A stretch of DNA of 64,000 bases from Luethyella okanaganae (lineage in GTDB: Bacteria; Actinomycetota; Actinomycetes; Actinomycetales; Microbacteriaceae). Shown one piece after another: positions 43,066-52,718 of this stretch (position 1 is its first letter; the number at the start of each line of letters is the position of its first letter). The translations under genes were made by a program, and so were the position numbers. The notes beneath the pieces were generated by a model. That model was given only the letters and a program-made list of their open reading frames with translations. It was not told where the DNA came from and did not search any database. The DNA is taken from contig NZ_JBHSTP010000002.1 in assembly GCF_042660285.1 (NCBI RefSeq), positions 124,001 to 188,000 of the forward strand. Direction: 5' to 3'.

Positions 43066-44136
43066 GTGACCGAAACCCTGCACGACCTCGCTTCTCGCGG
43101 CTTCGCCTCCGACAACTATTCGGGGGTGCACCCCGAGATCATGGCCGCGATCGCCGCCGCGAACGGCGGCCACCAGATCGCCTACGGCGAGGACGCCTAC
43201 ACGGCACGCCTGCAGGAGGTGTTCGCGAAGCACTTCGGCGCGGGAGTCCACGCATTCCCGGTGTTCAACGGAACGGGTGCGAACGTCACAGGCCTGCAAT
43301 CGATGCTGCCGCGGTGGGGCGCCGTGATCTGCACGAGCACGGCGCACATCCACAGCGACGAGAACGGCGCCCCGGAGCGCATCGGCGGCATCAAACTGCT
43401 GACCGTCGACACCGAAGACGGCAAGCTCACTCCCGCGCTGATCGACAAAGAGGCCTGGGGCTGGGGCGACGAGCACCGCGCGCAGCCCCTCGTCGTCTCC
43501 ATCACCCAGACCACCGAACTCGGCACCGTGTACACCGTCGACGAGGTCGCCGCGATCGCCGACCATGCGCACGGACTCGGCATGAAACTGCACATGGACG
43601 GCGCACGCATCGCCAACGCCGCCGCCGCGCTCGGAGTGCCGTTGCGCGCTTTCACCCGCGACGCGGGCGTCGACGTACTGAGTTTCGGAGGCACCAAGAA
43701 CGGCATGATGTTCGGCGAGTCCGTCGTAGTGCTCAACCCCGAGGCATCCGACGGACTGATCTACCTGCGCAAGCTGAACATGCAGCTCGCGTCGAAGATG
43801 CGGTTCGCGTCCGCCCAGTTCATCGCCCTCCTCGACGGCGACCTCTATCTGCGCAACGCAAGCCAGGCCAACGCCATGGCAGCCCGCCTCCGCGACGCGC
43901 TGGAGAACGGCATCGCCGAGGGCTCGATCCGGGGGCTGACGTTCTCGCAGGCCACCCAGTCCAACGCCGTCTTCGCACGGCTTCCCGACGGCGTCGCCGA
44001 CCGGCTGCGCGAGAACTTCCGCTTCTACGACTGGGACGCCTCGAAGAACGAGGTCCGCTGGATGTGCAGCTACGACACCACCAAGGCCGACATCGACGCC
44101 TTCGTCGCGGCTCTCAAGCGTGAACTCGCCGCGTAG
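43066..44136 (+). CDS. Low-specificity threonine aldolase
   Basis: 356 residues, PLP fold I. It cleaves threonine or allo-threonine to glycine and acetaldehyde. The N-terminus LASRGFASDNYSGVHPEI, the HMDGARIANAAAAL region and the PLP lysine in SFGGTKNGMM are typical. GTG at 43066 starts the domain; GGAGGG ends only 1 nt before it, which is too close for good binding, so use of a start further up is possible. Confidence 0.92.
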   Translation: MTETLHDLASRGFASDNYSGVHPEIMAAIAAANGGHQIAYGEDAYTARLQEVFAKHFGAGVHAFPVFNGTGANVTGLQSMLPRWGAVICTSTAHIHSDENGAPERIGGIKLLTVDTEDGKLTPALIDKEAWGWGDEHRAQPLVVSITQTTELGTVYTVDEVAAIADHAHGLGMKLHMDGARIANAAAALGVPLRAFTRDAGVDVLSFGGTKNGMMFGESVVVLNPEASDGLIYLRKLNMQLASKMRFASAQFIALLDGDLYLRNASQANAMAARLRDALENGIAEGSIRGLTFSQATQSNAVFARLPDGVADRLRENFRFYDWDASKNEVRWMCSYDTTKADIDAFVAALKRELAA

Positions 44137-44278
44137 TCGGGTGGTGCCGCGCTCGTGGAGCGCGAAATCCGTGCGAAGTTCGATGCGTCCTCACGGAATA
44201 ACTCCCGCCGCCGGGCGTTGAGTCACCCGGGGTCAGTGTCGTCCCGCCGTATTCCGCCCGAGAGAAAGCAGGAGGACG

Positions 44279-44872
44279 ATGACCATCGTCACCGACATCA
44301 CCACCCGCAACGCCGCCACCGACGCGCCGCTCATCGGCCCGCTCGCCGAACGCTGGAGCCCGCGCGCCTACGATCCTGCCGCGGTGATCGACCCCGTAAC
44401 CGTGCAGACCATTCTCGAGGCGGCTCGCTGGGCGCCGTCGGCCAGCAACACCCAGCCCTGGCGCTTCATCGTCGCACAACGCGGCAGCGCCGAGTTCACC
44501 ACGATCCACGAAGGTCTCCTGGGCTTCAATCAGGCCTGGGCCGACTCGGCGGCACTGCTCATCGTCAACATCGCCGAAGTCACCGATGCCGATGGCAAGC
44601 CTCGCCCCTGGGGGCGCTACGACCTCGGGCAGGCCGTAGCCCACCTCAGTGTGCAAGCACAGCACGAAGGACTGCACACCCATCAGATGGGCGGGTTCGA
44701 GGCGGCACACCTGCACGAGGCCTTCGGCCTCGACGACTCGCTCGAGGTCGTCTCGGTCATGGCCATCGGAGTGCTCGGCGATGTCGAAACGCTACCCGCG
44801 GCCCTGCAGGAGCGCGAGAGCGCACCCCGCAGCCGCAAGCCGCTCGACGAGATCGTTCTGCGCAGGGCTTAG
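44279..44872 (+). CDS. Nitroreductase-family protein
   Basis: 197 residues, FMN-binding nitroreductase fold. LAERWSPRAYDP at the start and ARWAPSASNTQPWRF are the typical FMN-contact segments. Natural substrates are unknown; quinones, nitroaromatics or flavins are possible. GGAGGA precedes the ATG. It ends 29 bp from the convergent pentapeptide gene. Confidence 0.92.
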   Translation: MTIVTDITTRNAATDAPLIGPLAERWSPRAYDPAAVIDPVTVQTILEAARWAPSASNTQPWRFIVAQRGSAEFTTIHEGLLGFNQAWADSAALLIVNIAEVTDADGKPRPWGRYDLGQAVAHLSVQAQHEGLHTHQMGGFEAAHLHEAFGLDDSLEVVSVMAIGVLGDVETLPAALQERESAPRSRKPLDEIVLRRA

Positions 44873-44901
44873 CCGCACCCCTGCCATCCGCCGCGCCGCG
44901 G

Positions 44902-45753
44902 CTACCAGTGCTGCGGTCGAACGAGCTGCGCCGGAATCCTCGTGCCGGCATCCCCGATCGCCGCGTTGACCTGAGCCTGCGTGAGGAAGAGGCATGACGA
45001 TAGATCGGCGCCGCGCAGATCGGCGTCCCTGAGATCCGCACCGATGAGGTCGGCCGTCCGCAAGTCGGCATCGTGGAGGTCGGCCGCGATGAGGTACGCC
45101 CCACGCAGGTTCGCCCCTCGCAGCCTCGCACCCCCGAGAGCGGCTCCCGTGAGATCGGCACCCCGCCTGTCCACGCCTCGGGTTCCGGCGCGAACCAGCC
45201 CGCTCGTGCGTATCAACAGTTCGTTGACGACCGCACGGTGGGCGGCGACATCGAGTGCCACGAGCACCTCCGGCTCGCCGAGCGTCAGGTGTTCGGTCTC
45301 GTCGAGAGCGGCTCTGAGCTCGACCTCCAGCGCTCGGGCCTCGATGCGCGTCAGCGCCTCCGCCAGGTACCAGAGCAGCTCATGGAGCTGCCGCATGATC
45401 GGCAGCAGCTCGAACATCCTCTTCGCGGTCCGCGGCGCGGCCCGCCAGTCCACACCCCCGTAGCTCGTCTGAGCCACCTTCTGCCCGGCGCCGAAACAGT
45501 CGTAGACGGTGCAGCCGCGAAAGCCCTCTGGTCTGAGGCGCTGGTGGATGCCGCAACCGAAGTCGGCTCGCAGATTGCTGCAGGGCTCACCGACCGCCTT
45601 GTCGACGGGGAAGTCCGAGGAGGCGGTGAACGCGAGCGCGACGCAGCAGAGGCCGAAGCAGTTCGCACAGTCTGCGTGCAGCCCGAGACGCTCCCTGTCG
45701 GGGATCCGCTCCACTCGTCCGTCCGGCGGGCTGCTCGGGGCTTCGCTCACCAC
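44902..45753 (-). CDS. Cys-cluster plus pentapeptide-repeat protein
   Basis: 283 residues. The N-terminal ~80 carry CANCFGLCC, a single Cys, and CGIHQ...CTVYDC, a zinc/iron-binding cysteine pattern. A helical middle follows. Residues ~190-260 are pentapeptide repeats of A(D/N)LRx type, about eleven units, ending in a CLFLTQAQVNAA cap. Pentapeptide proteins can bind DNA gyrase as DNA mimics, but without the repeat length of Qnr proteins I do not assign that. GGAAGG precedes the GTG start. Confidence 0.85.
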   Translation of the reverse strand: MVSEAPSSPPDGRVERIPDRERLGLHADCANCFGLCCVALAFTASSDFPVDKAVGEPCSNLRADFGCGIHQRLRPEGFRGCTVYDCFGAGQKVAQTSYGGVDWRAAPRTAKRMFELLPIMRQLHELLWYLAEALTRIEARALEVELRAALDETEHLTLGEPEVLVALDVAAHRAVVNELLIRTSGLVRAGTRGVDRRGADLTGAALGGARLRGANLRGAYLIAADLHDADLRTADLIGADLRDADLRGADLSSCLFLTQAQVNAAIGDAGTRIPAQLVRPQHW

Positions 45754-45882
45754 GTATCGCCTTCCGCCGCCTCACGAAGATGGCGCCGCCGACCGCTCGG
45801 GCGCCCGTCTGTCCGAGTATAGAGGCCAGCCGCCGGTGGCTCGGCACAGGATCGACACCCGGCCGGACAGGCACAGCGGTCG

Positions 45883-47475
45883 TCACCTCTCTGAGGGATC
45901 GACCCGGTTCACCGTGTCGATCCCCGGCCGTTTGGCGACCACGGGAAACGCACCCGTGTAGCCCTCGCGGGCGGCGGCGACCTCGGCGATGCCCTTGCGG
46001 GCGATGAACCACCCGAGCACGAGCGCCGGCACGATGAGCACCAGCGAACCGATCGTGAAGGTTCCAACGGGATAGTCGAAGGCCATGAGCACGAGCACAC
46101 TCACAAGGAAGGCGAGAGTCAGATACGAGGTGAACGGAGCCCCGAACAACCGGAAAGCGGGCCGAAGAAGGCGACCCTGCTTCGCCCAGCGCTGCAGTTG
46201 CAGCTGGCACAGGATGATCATTCCCCAGCCGGTGATGATTCCAAGTGCCGCCACGTTGAGCACGATCTCGAAGGCCTGCTGCGGCACGACGGCGTTGAGG
46301 GCGACACCGAGAAGCGTGACCGCTCCGGTCAGCAGAATGCCGCCATAGGGCACTCCCCGCTTGTTCATGCGCGCGGTGAACGCCGGTGCGGCACCGTTCA
46401 TCGACATCGAGCGCAGGATGCGCCCCGTCGAGTACAGCCCCGCATTGAGGCTCGACATCGCCGCGGTCAGTACGACGAAGTTCATGATGGTTCCCGCTGA
46501 GGCAGCCGTCTCGGGCGAGCCGATGTGCGAGAAGAACGTGACGAACGGGCTCTCGTCTGCCGAGTAGGCGGTGTACGGCAGCAGCAGCGACAGCAGCAGG
46601 ATCGAGCCGACGTAGAAGACCGCGATGCGCACGATGACGGTATTGATCGCCTTCGGCATGACCTTCTGCGGCTCCCTCGTCTCCCCAGCCGCCGTTCCGA
46701 CGAGCTCGATCCCCGCGTAGGCGAAGACGACGCCCTGCATCACGACGACGGCAGGCAGCAGGCCCTGCGGCAGGAAGCCGCCGTTCTCGGCGAGCATCCC
46801 GAAGCCCGTCGCGCCGGCATCCGTCGGAAAACCGAGCGAGAGGAACACGATTCCGATGACGAGGAAGATCACGAGCGCGACGACCTTGATGATCGCGAAC
46901 CAGAACTCCATCTCGCCGAACACCTTGACCGAGACGAGGTTGAGGCCGAGCACGATCGCCAGAGCGCTGAGGGCGAGCACCCATTGCGGCACCGAAGTGA
47001 ACGCCGACCAGTACTGCACATAGAGCGCGACTGCCGTGACATCGACGATCGCCGTCATCGCCCAGTTGAGGTAGTACATCCAGCCAGCGACGAACGCCGC
47101 CTTCTCACCGAGGAACTCTCGGGCATACGAGACGAACGATCCCGACGACGGCCGGTGGAGCACGAGCTCGCCCAGCGCACGGAGGATGAGAAAGGCGAAG
47201 AATCCGCAGACCGCATAGCTCAGGACGAGGCCAGGACCTGCGATGTTCAGTCGACCACCGGCACCGAGGAAGAGTCCGGTTCCGATCGCGCCGCCGATGG
47301 CGATCATCTGCAGCTGCCGAGGCTTGAGCGAGGTGTGGTAGCCCTTCTGCTCCGAGGAGAAGTCCTGCACCGAGAGAGCGAGGTCGCCGAGATGTTCCCT
47401 GCTGTTCTCGAGATCGTCGACAGGATCGTGATCCGGCGGCACCGGACGCTCGTGCGGGCGGGGGTGTTCGGCCAT
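45883..47475 (-). CDS. Amino acid permease (APC family, GabP/AnsP-like)
   Basis: 530 residues with a hydrophilic N-terminus of ~50 residues and twelve helices. The APC motif around MIAIGGAIGTGLFLGAG is clear. Likely imports an amino acid with protons; substrate unknown (D-serine, GABA and asparagine carriers look alike). I choose ATG 47475 because GGAG lies 6 nt before it, over 47487. The pentapeptide gene follows 129 bp downstream on the same strand. Confidence 0.9.
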   Translation of the reverse strand: MAEHPRPHERPVPPDHDPVDDLENSREHLGDLALSVQDFSSEQKGYHTSLKPRQLQMIAIGGAIGTGLFLGAGGRLNIAGPGLVLSYAVCGFFAFLILRALGELVLHRPSSGSFVSYAREFLGEKAAFVAGWMYYLNWAMTAIVDVTAVALYVQYWSAFTSVPQWVLALSALAIVLGLNLVSVKVFGEMEFWFAIIKVVALVIFLVIGIVFLSLGFPTDAGATGFGMLAENGGFLPQGLLPAVVVMQGVVFAYAGIELVGTAAGETREPQKVMPKAINTVIVRIAVFYVGSILLLSLLLPYTAYSADESPFVTFFSHIGSPETAASAGTIMNFVVLTAAMSSLNAGLYSTGRILRSMSMNGAAPAFTARMNKRGVPYGGILLTGAVTLLGVALNAVVPQQAFEIVLNVAALGIITGWGMIILCQLQLQRWAKQGRLLRPAFRLFGAPFTSYLTLAFLVSVLVLMAFDYPVGTFTIGSLVLIVPALVLGWFIARKGIAEVAAAREGYTGAFPVVAKRPGIDTVNRVDPSER

Positions 47476-47610
47476 GACTTGCTCCATTTCCTCGCCGCCG
47501 ACGACGGTTCGTCGCACGGCGCAGTAACAGGCTAAACCGGGGCAAGGCGAACACGGCAATCAGACCGAGGGCTCGGCGGCAACCCACTCTCTCGTGCGCC
47601 GCCGACCGAT

Positions 47611-50600
47611 TCAGACCCGCCGGCGGCGGAGAACAAGGAGGGCGACGATGCCGATCGCGAGGGCGAACAGCGCCAGCATGGCTAGCAGCGTCACATTCCC
47701 CGCGACCCCCGTGCTCGACAGACCGCTCTTCGCACCGGAGCCGAACGTCGTGCCGGAGCCAGGCGTCGCCGGTGCGACGACGACGGTGTCCGCCCGCAGA
47801 AGCCGGGGCCCGCCGCTCGCCGAGACACCGCTCGCCACGAGAGAATGCGGGCCGGCGTAGTCCCCGGGGATCGTGACAGTCACGGTCACGGCACCCGTCG
47901 CATCCGCAACGGCCGACGCCAGCGCGACCGGGCTCGAGTAGATGCCGAAGGTCACCGGAGCGCCGACAGCGAAGCCCGTGCCGGTCAGGTTCAGCACCTG
48001 CCCGGGAGCGACAGTCGAGGGCACGCCGCCCAGCGCCCCGTCGCCGACAGGCACCGTGAGCGGCAACGGCACGACGGCGGCATCGGCGACGACGAAGGTG
48101 AACGCCTGCACGGCATCGAGGCCGACCACGCCGTTGCTCGCCGTGATCGACAGCGCAACGCTTCCGACCATGGCGGTCGTCATGCCCAAGAGCGTCGCCG
48201 ACCCGTCGCCGTTGTCGGTGAAGGAGACCCCGGCGGGAAGCGCACCCGTCTCACTGAAGCTCGCCGCGGACGGATAGCCGGCTGAGCTCGTCACCGTGAA
48301 AGACATCGTCGCGCCCCGCACGAACGTCGTGGTGTCGGCGCTCGTGATCGTCGGCCCTTCATTGAGCGTGAGGGTGAAGGCGTGCACCGCATCCGGCTGC
48401 ACTCCGTTCGAGGCCGTGAAGGTGAGCGGATATACTCCGCCCGTTCCCACTGCCGGAGTGCCTGCGAGAGTCGCGGTGCCGTCTCCGTTGTCGGCGAAGG
48501 TCACCCCAGCCGGCGGCGCACCGGTCGATGTCAGCGTGATCGACAGGGGGTAGCCGGTCGTCGTGACGGGCACAGTGATCGAGTCACCGACGTCCTGGGT
48601 CAGGCCAGTGGCCGCCACAATCGTCGGTGCCTCGTTCACGGTGAGCACGAAAGGCTGTGAAGCGATCGGCAGGAAGCCGTTGCTCGCCTCGATCGTGAAG
48701 GGGTGCTGCCCTCCGCTCGCCGCCGGGGGCATTCCGTGCAGGCTTGCCGTGCCGTCGCCGTTGTCGTCAAGCGCGAGCCAGGCCGGAAGCGTTTCGACTG
48801 TGGTGAAGGAGGCGTCGGGCACGCCCGTGGCGGTCACCGTGAAGAACTGCACTCCGCCCCCGACGACGAAGGCCGCCGCCGCCGCGCTCGTGATGGTCGG
48901 CTGCGTGCCGACGACCAGCAGTGCAGACACCGACAGAACGTCGACCCCATTGCTGAAGAGCGCGCGATAGAGATTGCCGTCCTGCGCTTGTACTGCTGTG
49001 AAGCCGAGGGTCGTAGAGGTTGCGCCGACGATGTCCGCCCAGCTCACGCCACCCGTCGTCGACACCTGCCACTGCACCGTCGGGAACGGGAACCCGCTTG
49101 CGCCGGCCGAGAAGCTCGCCGGATTGCCTGCGTTGACGGTCTGCGGCGATGGCTGCAGGGTCACGACCGGAGCCTCTGTCACGGTCAGCGTGAACGGCTG
49201 CACGGCTGGAACGGTGCCGTTCGAGGCGGTGAAGGTGAGGGGATAGGAGCCGCCCTCGCCTGACAATGGCGTTCCGGAGAGCGTCGCGGTTCCCGATCCG
49301 TTGTCGACGAAGGTGACCCCGGCAGGCAAGGCCCCTGTAACGTTGAGCGTGGTTGCGACGGGGAATCCTGCGTCGGTCGTGACGGTGAAGGTTCCGGCCG
49401 CGCCCACGGAGAAGGTCGTATTGTCCGCACTCGTGATCGTCGCGCTCTCGTCGACGATCACGGTGAAGCTCTGGCTCGCATCCGGCGTCACACCATTGAC
49501 GGCCTCGATGGCAAGCGGATAAGGTCCGCCGGTTCCGGCGTCCGGGATGCCTGCGATCGTCGCAGTGCCGTCTCCGTTGTCGGTGAAGGTCACTCCCGCC
49601 GGAAGGGCGTCCGCCGTCGATATCTGCGAGGGCATCGGGAAGCCCGCCGTCGTCACGGTGAAGCTGCCGGCGACCCCGGCCGTGAACGTCGTCGTCGTCG
49701 CACTCGTGATCGACGGCGCCTGAACGACCTGTAGAGCGAAGTTCTGCACGGCGTCAGGAAGGTAACCGTTCGTCGCCGTGAAGGCGAGCGAGACGGCGCC
49801 GGTCACGGTCGGCGTGCCCGAGATCGTCGCCGTGCCGTCTCCGTTGTCGGAGAACGTCAGTCCGGCCGGCAAGGCACCCGTCGTCTGGGCGAGCGACGGC
49901 ACCGGATATCCGCTCGTCGTGAGGGTGAACGTGAAAGGCGCTCCGACGAGAGCATTCGCCGACGCGGCGCTCGTGAAGAGCGAGGCCCCTGCGATGGCGA
50001 TCGGCACGACCACTCCACCGTCGTCGAGACTCGCCTTCACCGAGCCCAGGCCGAGCGCGCCGTTCGGGAGGTACGTCGTCGAGGCGACCCCCGCCACGAT
50101 CGGCGAGCTCGATGACGCGACGCTCGACGCACCGGGGGTGAGATCGCTCCAGACCACGGGGAGGCCGGCGAACGCGCCGAGGTCGGAGGCGACGATCGCG
50201 CTGCCGCCGGAGTTGAGCAGCAGATCGGCGGTCACGGCCGTCGAGGTTCCCCCTGGCAGGATCATTGCCGGTGTCGCACGCGCGTTCAGGGTGAGGTACG
50301 GGGTGTAGGCGGAGGCGTTCGTCACGTCGACCGTATCGCATCCTGAGTTCCCAGGGCCGGCAGGGCAGCCCCACCAATTGTTCGTCGCGTCGACCGAACC
50401 CGGGCCCTGGAAGACAGCGACGCCGCCGACGTTGTCGTCGAACCGGTTGTAGTGGGCGTTGAGCGCACCACCGGCGACATGGATGCCTGCACCCGCGGCC
50501 GGCGGACCACCCGCGATCTGGTTGCCGGTGATGCTCGAGCCCGTGATCGAGAGCGTGCCGCTGTTGAGCTGAATGGCCCCACCGCGGGCCGGATTCGCCG

Positions 50601-51501
50601 CTGCGCCGGTGACCGTGTTGCCGACGAAGGAGGTGCCGGTGATGCTGAGCGGTGCCGTGCCCGAGAGAACGGCGAGGTCAAGCGCGCCGCCGCCGATGGC
50701 GGCCGGGGTGGTCGACGTCGCGGCGTTGCCGGTGAAGGTCGATCCGGTGATGATCAGGTGCTCACCGGGAAGGCCCATCGCCTGGTAGGCGATCGCCCCT
50801 CCCGAGCTGGTGCCCGAGGAGTTGTTCTGGAAGGTCGAGTCATTGACCTCGAGGGCGCCACCGATGAACTGGATCGCGCCTCCTGGGTTCGCGGTCGGGC
50901 CGGCGGTGGTGTTGGCCGAGTTTTGGGTGAAGACCGAGTCGTTCACGACGAGGGTGTCGCCCGTGGCCGCCGAACCGCCCGAGCCCGCGATGATCGCGCC
51001 GCCGCCGAAGGTGTTGTCGACACCGCCGTCGAAGGTGAGCCCGCTGAGCTCGACGGTCACCGAGCCGACGAGATTCTGATCGATGTTCATGAGCTGATGC
51101 GTGCCGTCGCCCGTGATGACCGTCGCCGCCGCGGAGGCGCCCGTCACCGTGACAGCGGATCCCGTCTGCGTCCCGAGGGCGAGCGGTCCGCGAGCGCCGT
51201 CGAGCAGATAGGTCCCTGCGGGCACGATGACCTCGACGGCGGTGCCGAGGTTGCTCGCGACGCAGAGCGCGTTGCGGAGAGTGACGGGCGAAGCCGTGTC
51301 GACGATGCTGCCCGCCGCGCAGGCGCCGTTGCCGTCGGCATCCGCCGTCGTCTGAACCGTGATCGGCGAGGTCGCCGCCGCGGCAGCCGGCTCGGCGGCG
51401 ACCAGGGCTCCCGCTGTCGCGAGTCCGAAGGCCGTCAGAACGGCGAGGATGCGGTCCCGAACGCGGACGTGAGGCGAGGTCGAGGGGCTGGCCACGTTCA
51501 T
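47611..51501 (-). CDS. Large sortase-anchored beta-helix and Ig-like surface protein
   Basis: 1,296 residues. A signal peptide (1-43, ending in AAAAA-rich sequence) is followed by a right-handed beta-helix region (to about 460) with repeated N-N-S and GGAI motifs. Then come six repeats of a ~90-residue He_PIG domain marked by LPAGVTF-DNGDGTAT-SGTP, one unlike Ig domain, and a last Ig-like domain. The C-terminus has LSSTG (1261-1265), a hydrophobic helix and RRRRV, a sortase signal of actinobacterial type. It is exported and wall-anchored, likely an adhesin or polysaccharide binder. Start at ATG 51501; a longer open frame before it has no signal peptide. Confidence 0.88.
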   Translation of the reverse strand: MNVASPSTSPHVRVRDRILAVLTAFGLATAGALVAAEPAAAAATSPITVQTTADADGNGACAAGSIVDTASPVTLRNALCVASNLGTAVEVIVPAGTYLLDGARGPLALGTQTGSAVTVTGASAAATVITGDGTHQLMNIDQNLVGSVTVELSGLTFDGGVDNTFGGGAIIAGSGGSAATGDTLVVNDSVFTQNSANTTAGPTANPGGAIQFIGGALEVNDSTFQNNSSGTSSGGAIAYQAMGLPGEHLIITGSTFTGNAATSTTPAAIGGGALDLAVLSGTAPLSITGTSFVGNTVTGAAANPARGGAIQLNSGTLSITGSSITGNQIAGGPPAAGAGIHVAGGALNAHYNRFDDNVGGVAVFQGPGSVDATNNWWGCPAGPGNSGCDTVDVTNASAYTPYLTLNARATPAMILPGGTSTAVTADLLLNSGGSAIVASDLGAFAGLPVVWSDLTPGASSVASSSSPIVAGVASTTYLPNGALGLGSVKASLDDGGVVVPIAIAGASLFTSAASANALVGAPFTFTLTTSGYPVPSLAQTTGALPAGLTFSDNGDGTATISGTPTVTGAVSLAFTATNGYLPDAVQNFALQVVQAPSITSATTTTFTAGVAGSFTVTTAGFPMPSQISTADALPAGVTFTDNGDGTATIAGIPDAGTGGPYPLAIEAVNGVTPDASQSFTVIVDESATITSADNTTFSVGAAGTFTVTTDAGFPVATTLNVTGALPAGVTFVDNGSGTATLSGTPLSGEGGSYPLTFTASNGTVPAVQPFTLTVTEAPVVTLQPSPQTVNAGNPASFSAGASGFPFPTVQWQVSTTGGVSWADIVGATSTTLGFTAVQAQDGNLYRALFSNGVDVLSVSALLVVGTQPTITSAAAAAFVVGGGVQFFTVTATGVPDASFTTVETLPAWLALDDNGDGTASLHGMPPAASGGQHPFTIEASNGFLPIASQPFVLTVNEAPTIVAATGLTQDVGDSITVPVTTTGYPLSITLTSTGAPPAGVTFADNGDGTATLAGTPAVGTGGVYPLTFTASNGVQPDAVHAFTLTLNEGPTITSADTTTFVRGATMSFTVTSSAGYPSAASFSETGALPAGVSFTDNGDGSATLLGMTTAMVGSVALSITASNGVVGLDAVQAFTFVVADAAVVPLPLTVPVGDGALGGVPSTVAPGQVLNLTGTGFAVGAPVTFGIYSSPVALASAVADATGAVTVTVTIPGDYAGPHSLVASGVSASGGPRLLRADTVVVAPATPGSGTTFGSGAKSGLSSTGVAGNVTLLAMLALFALAIGIVALLVLRRRRV

Positions 51502-51774
51502 GGATCGGACCGTGCTTTCTGCGAACACCGGGGGGGCTGCCGGAGCTGCTGTTCGGACTGGGCGCTGTTGGGGATCGAACGCCGTTGGGCGAGCATGAGG
51601 GTGCCCGGACTGCGGGAGGTGCGACTGCAAGCCATGCTGAGAGGCGCCCACCGCTGTAGCCCGATCGGGGCAACGGAAGGAGACCGTCTCCGCATGTTCA
51701 TGCTGGACAAGGAACATGGTGGCAGCCACACTGTGAAAGTGCAAGAATTCTCATGTTAAACGGAGGGGCCACCT
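51502..51774. promoter_or_regulatory. Divergent region between surface protein and DUF6916 operon
   Basis: 273 bp. The AT-rich part is 51720-51762. GGAGG at 51762-51766 is the ribosome site of the DUF6916 gene. No operator was identified. The minus-strand gene may have a leader of 150 nt or more. Confidence 0.45.
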
Positions 51775-52191
51775 ATGCTCGAGATTTCCCGACGCTCTGT
51801 CGTGAGCGCAGCCGTCGGCTCCGCCGGAGCGGCGGCGCTCAGCGCTGCGGCCCAGCCACTCGCGGCGAATGCGAACGCGCGGGCGACGCCGACCGGCGGA
51901 CTTCCGGTCAGGTCGCACTTCGTCCCGCACATCGGCCGGTCGTTCACCGCTGACTCCGGCTCGACACGCACCCGGCTCAGGCTGTCGGAGATCGACGACG
52001 TGCTCCCCCTCCTCGAGGAGGACGACGAGAACCGGTTCAACCTGATCTTCGAGTCCGAGGGTCTCGACATCTCATCCGGCATCTACGAGGTCTCCCGACC
52101 GGGCGTGCCGACGGCCGTGCTGTTCCTCTCCGAGGTCGGCTCCGACACGGCGGGGGTCACCCTGCAGGCGCTTGTCAATCGGCTCTCATGA
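51775..52191 (+). CDS. Tat-exported DUF6916-type protein
   Basis: 138 residues. SRRSVVSAAVGSAGAAAL at the N-terminus is a Tat signal. The rest, with FNLIFESEGLDISSGIYEVSRPG and ATAVLF-like strands, resembles DUF6916 proteins found beside tail-collar proteins; the family name is from memory. First gene of a five-gene run with overlapping starts. Function unknown. Confidence 0.72.
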   Translation: MLEISRRSVVSAAVGSAGAAALSAAAQPLAANANARATPTGGLPVRSHFVPHIGRSFTADSGSTRTRLRLSEIDDVLPLLEEDDENRFNLIFESEGLDISSGIYEVSRPGVPTAVLFLSEVGSDTAGVTLQALVNRLS

Positions 52192-52718
52192 CGACGCTCA
52201 CTCCCGCACGGGCGATCACGCTGCGCGCCGCCGCGCCCGCCGACGAGTCTCTGCTGCGCCGGATCTTCGAGCAATCGCGGTCCGCGGACTTCTCCGGTTT
52301 TCCGGCCGGGCTCCGTCCCGCACTTGTGGACATGCAGTACCGGGCGCAGCAGGCGCAGTACTCGGCGCAATACCCGGAGGCACGGCACGAGGTGATCCTG
52401 GTCGACGGTGCCGTTGCCGGTCGCATCCTCGTCGACGAGAGCGGCACGGCGTGGCGACTCATCGACATCTCCGTGTCGTCAGAGCATCGCAACGGCGGCA
52501 TCGGAACGGCAGTGCTCTCAGAGGTGTGCGAGCGTGCCTCGGCATCCGGTCGCCCGGTCGAGCTCTCCGTCTGGGCCGGCAACCGGGCCGCCAGGCGGCT
52601 CTACGAACGGCTCGGGTTCTCGGTTGCGGCCGAGCGCCCGGACTACCTCTCTCTGCACCGCGCGCCCGACGCGCTCCCCTCAACGGCCGGTCACAACAGA
52701 ATCGCGAGGACCTCATGA
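52188..52718 (+). CDS. GNAT acetyltransferase of the tail-collar cluster
   Basis: 176 residues, GNAT fold with the acetyl-CoA loop EHRNGGIGTAVL. It overlaps the DUF6916 stop as ATGA, and its own stop overlaps the next start the same way, so it is translated with the cluster. It may modify the collar proteins or a linked sugar or peptide; this is inference. Confidence 0.88.
   Translation: MTTLTPARAITLRAAAPADESLLRRIFEQSRSADFSGFPAGLRPALVDMQYRAQQAQYSAQYPEARHEVILVDGAVAGRILVDESGTAWRLIDISVSSEHRNGGIGTAVLSEVCERASASGRPVELSVWAGNRAARRLYERLGFSVAAERPDYLSLHRAPDALPSTAGHNRIARTS

Noticed and set aside
51502..51744. Longer N-terminus for the surface protein
   Set aside because: It would bury the signal peptide behind about 80 residues of unrelated sequence.
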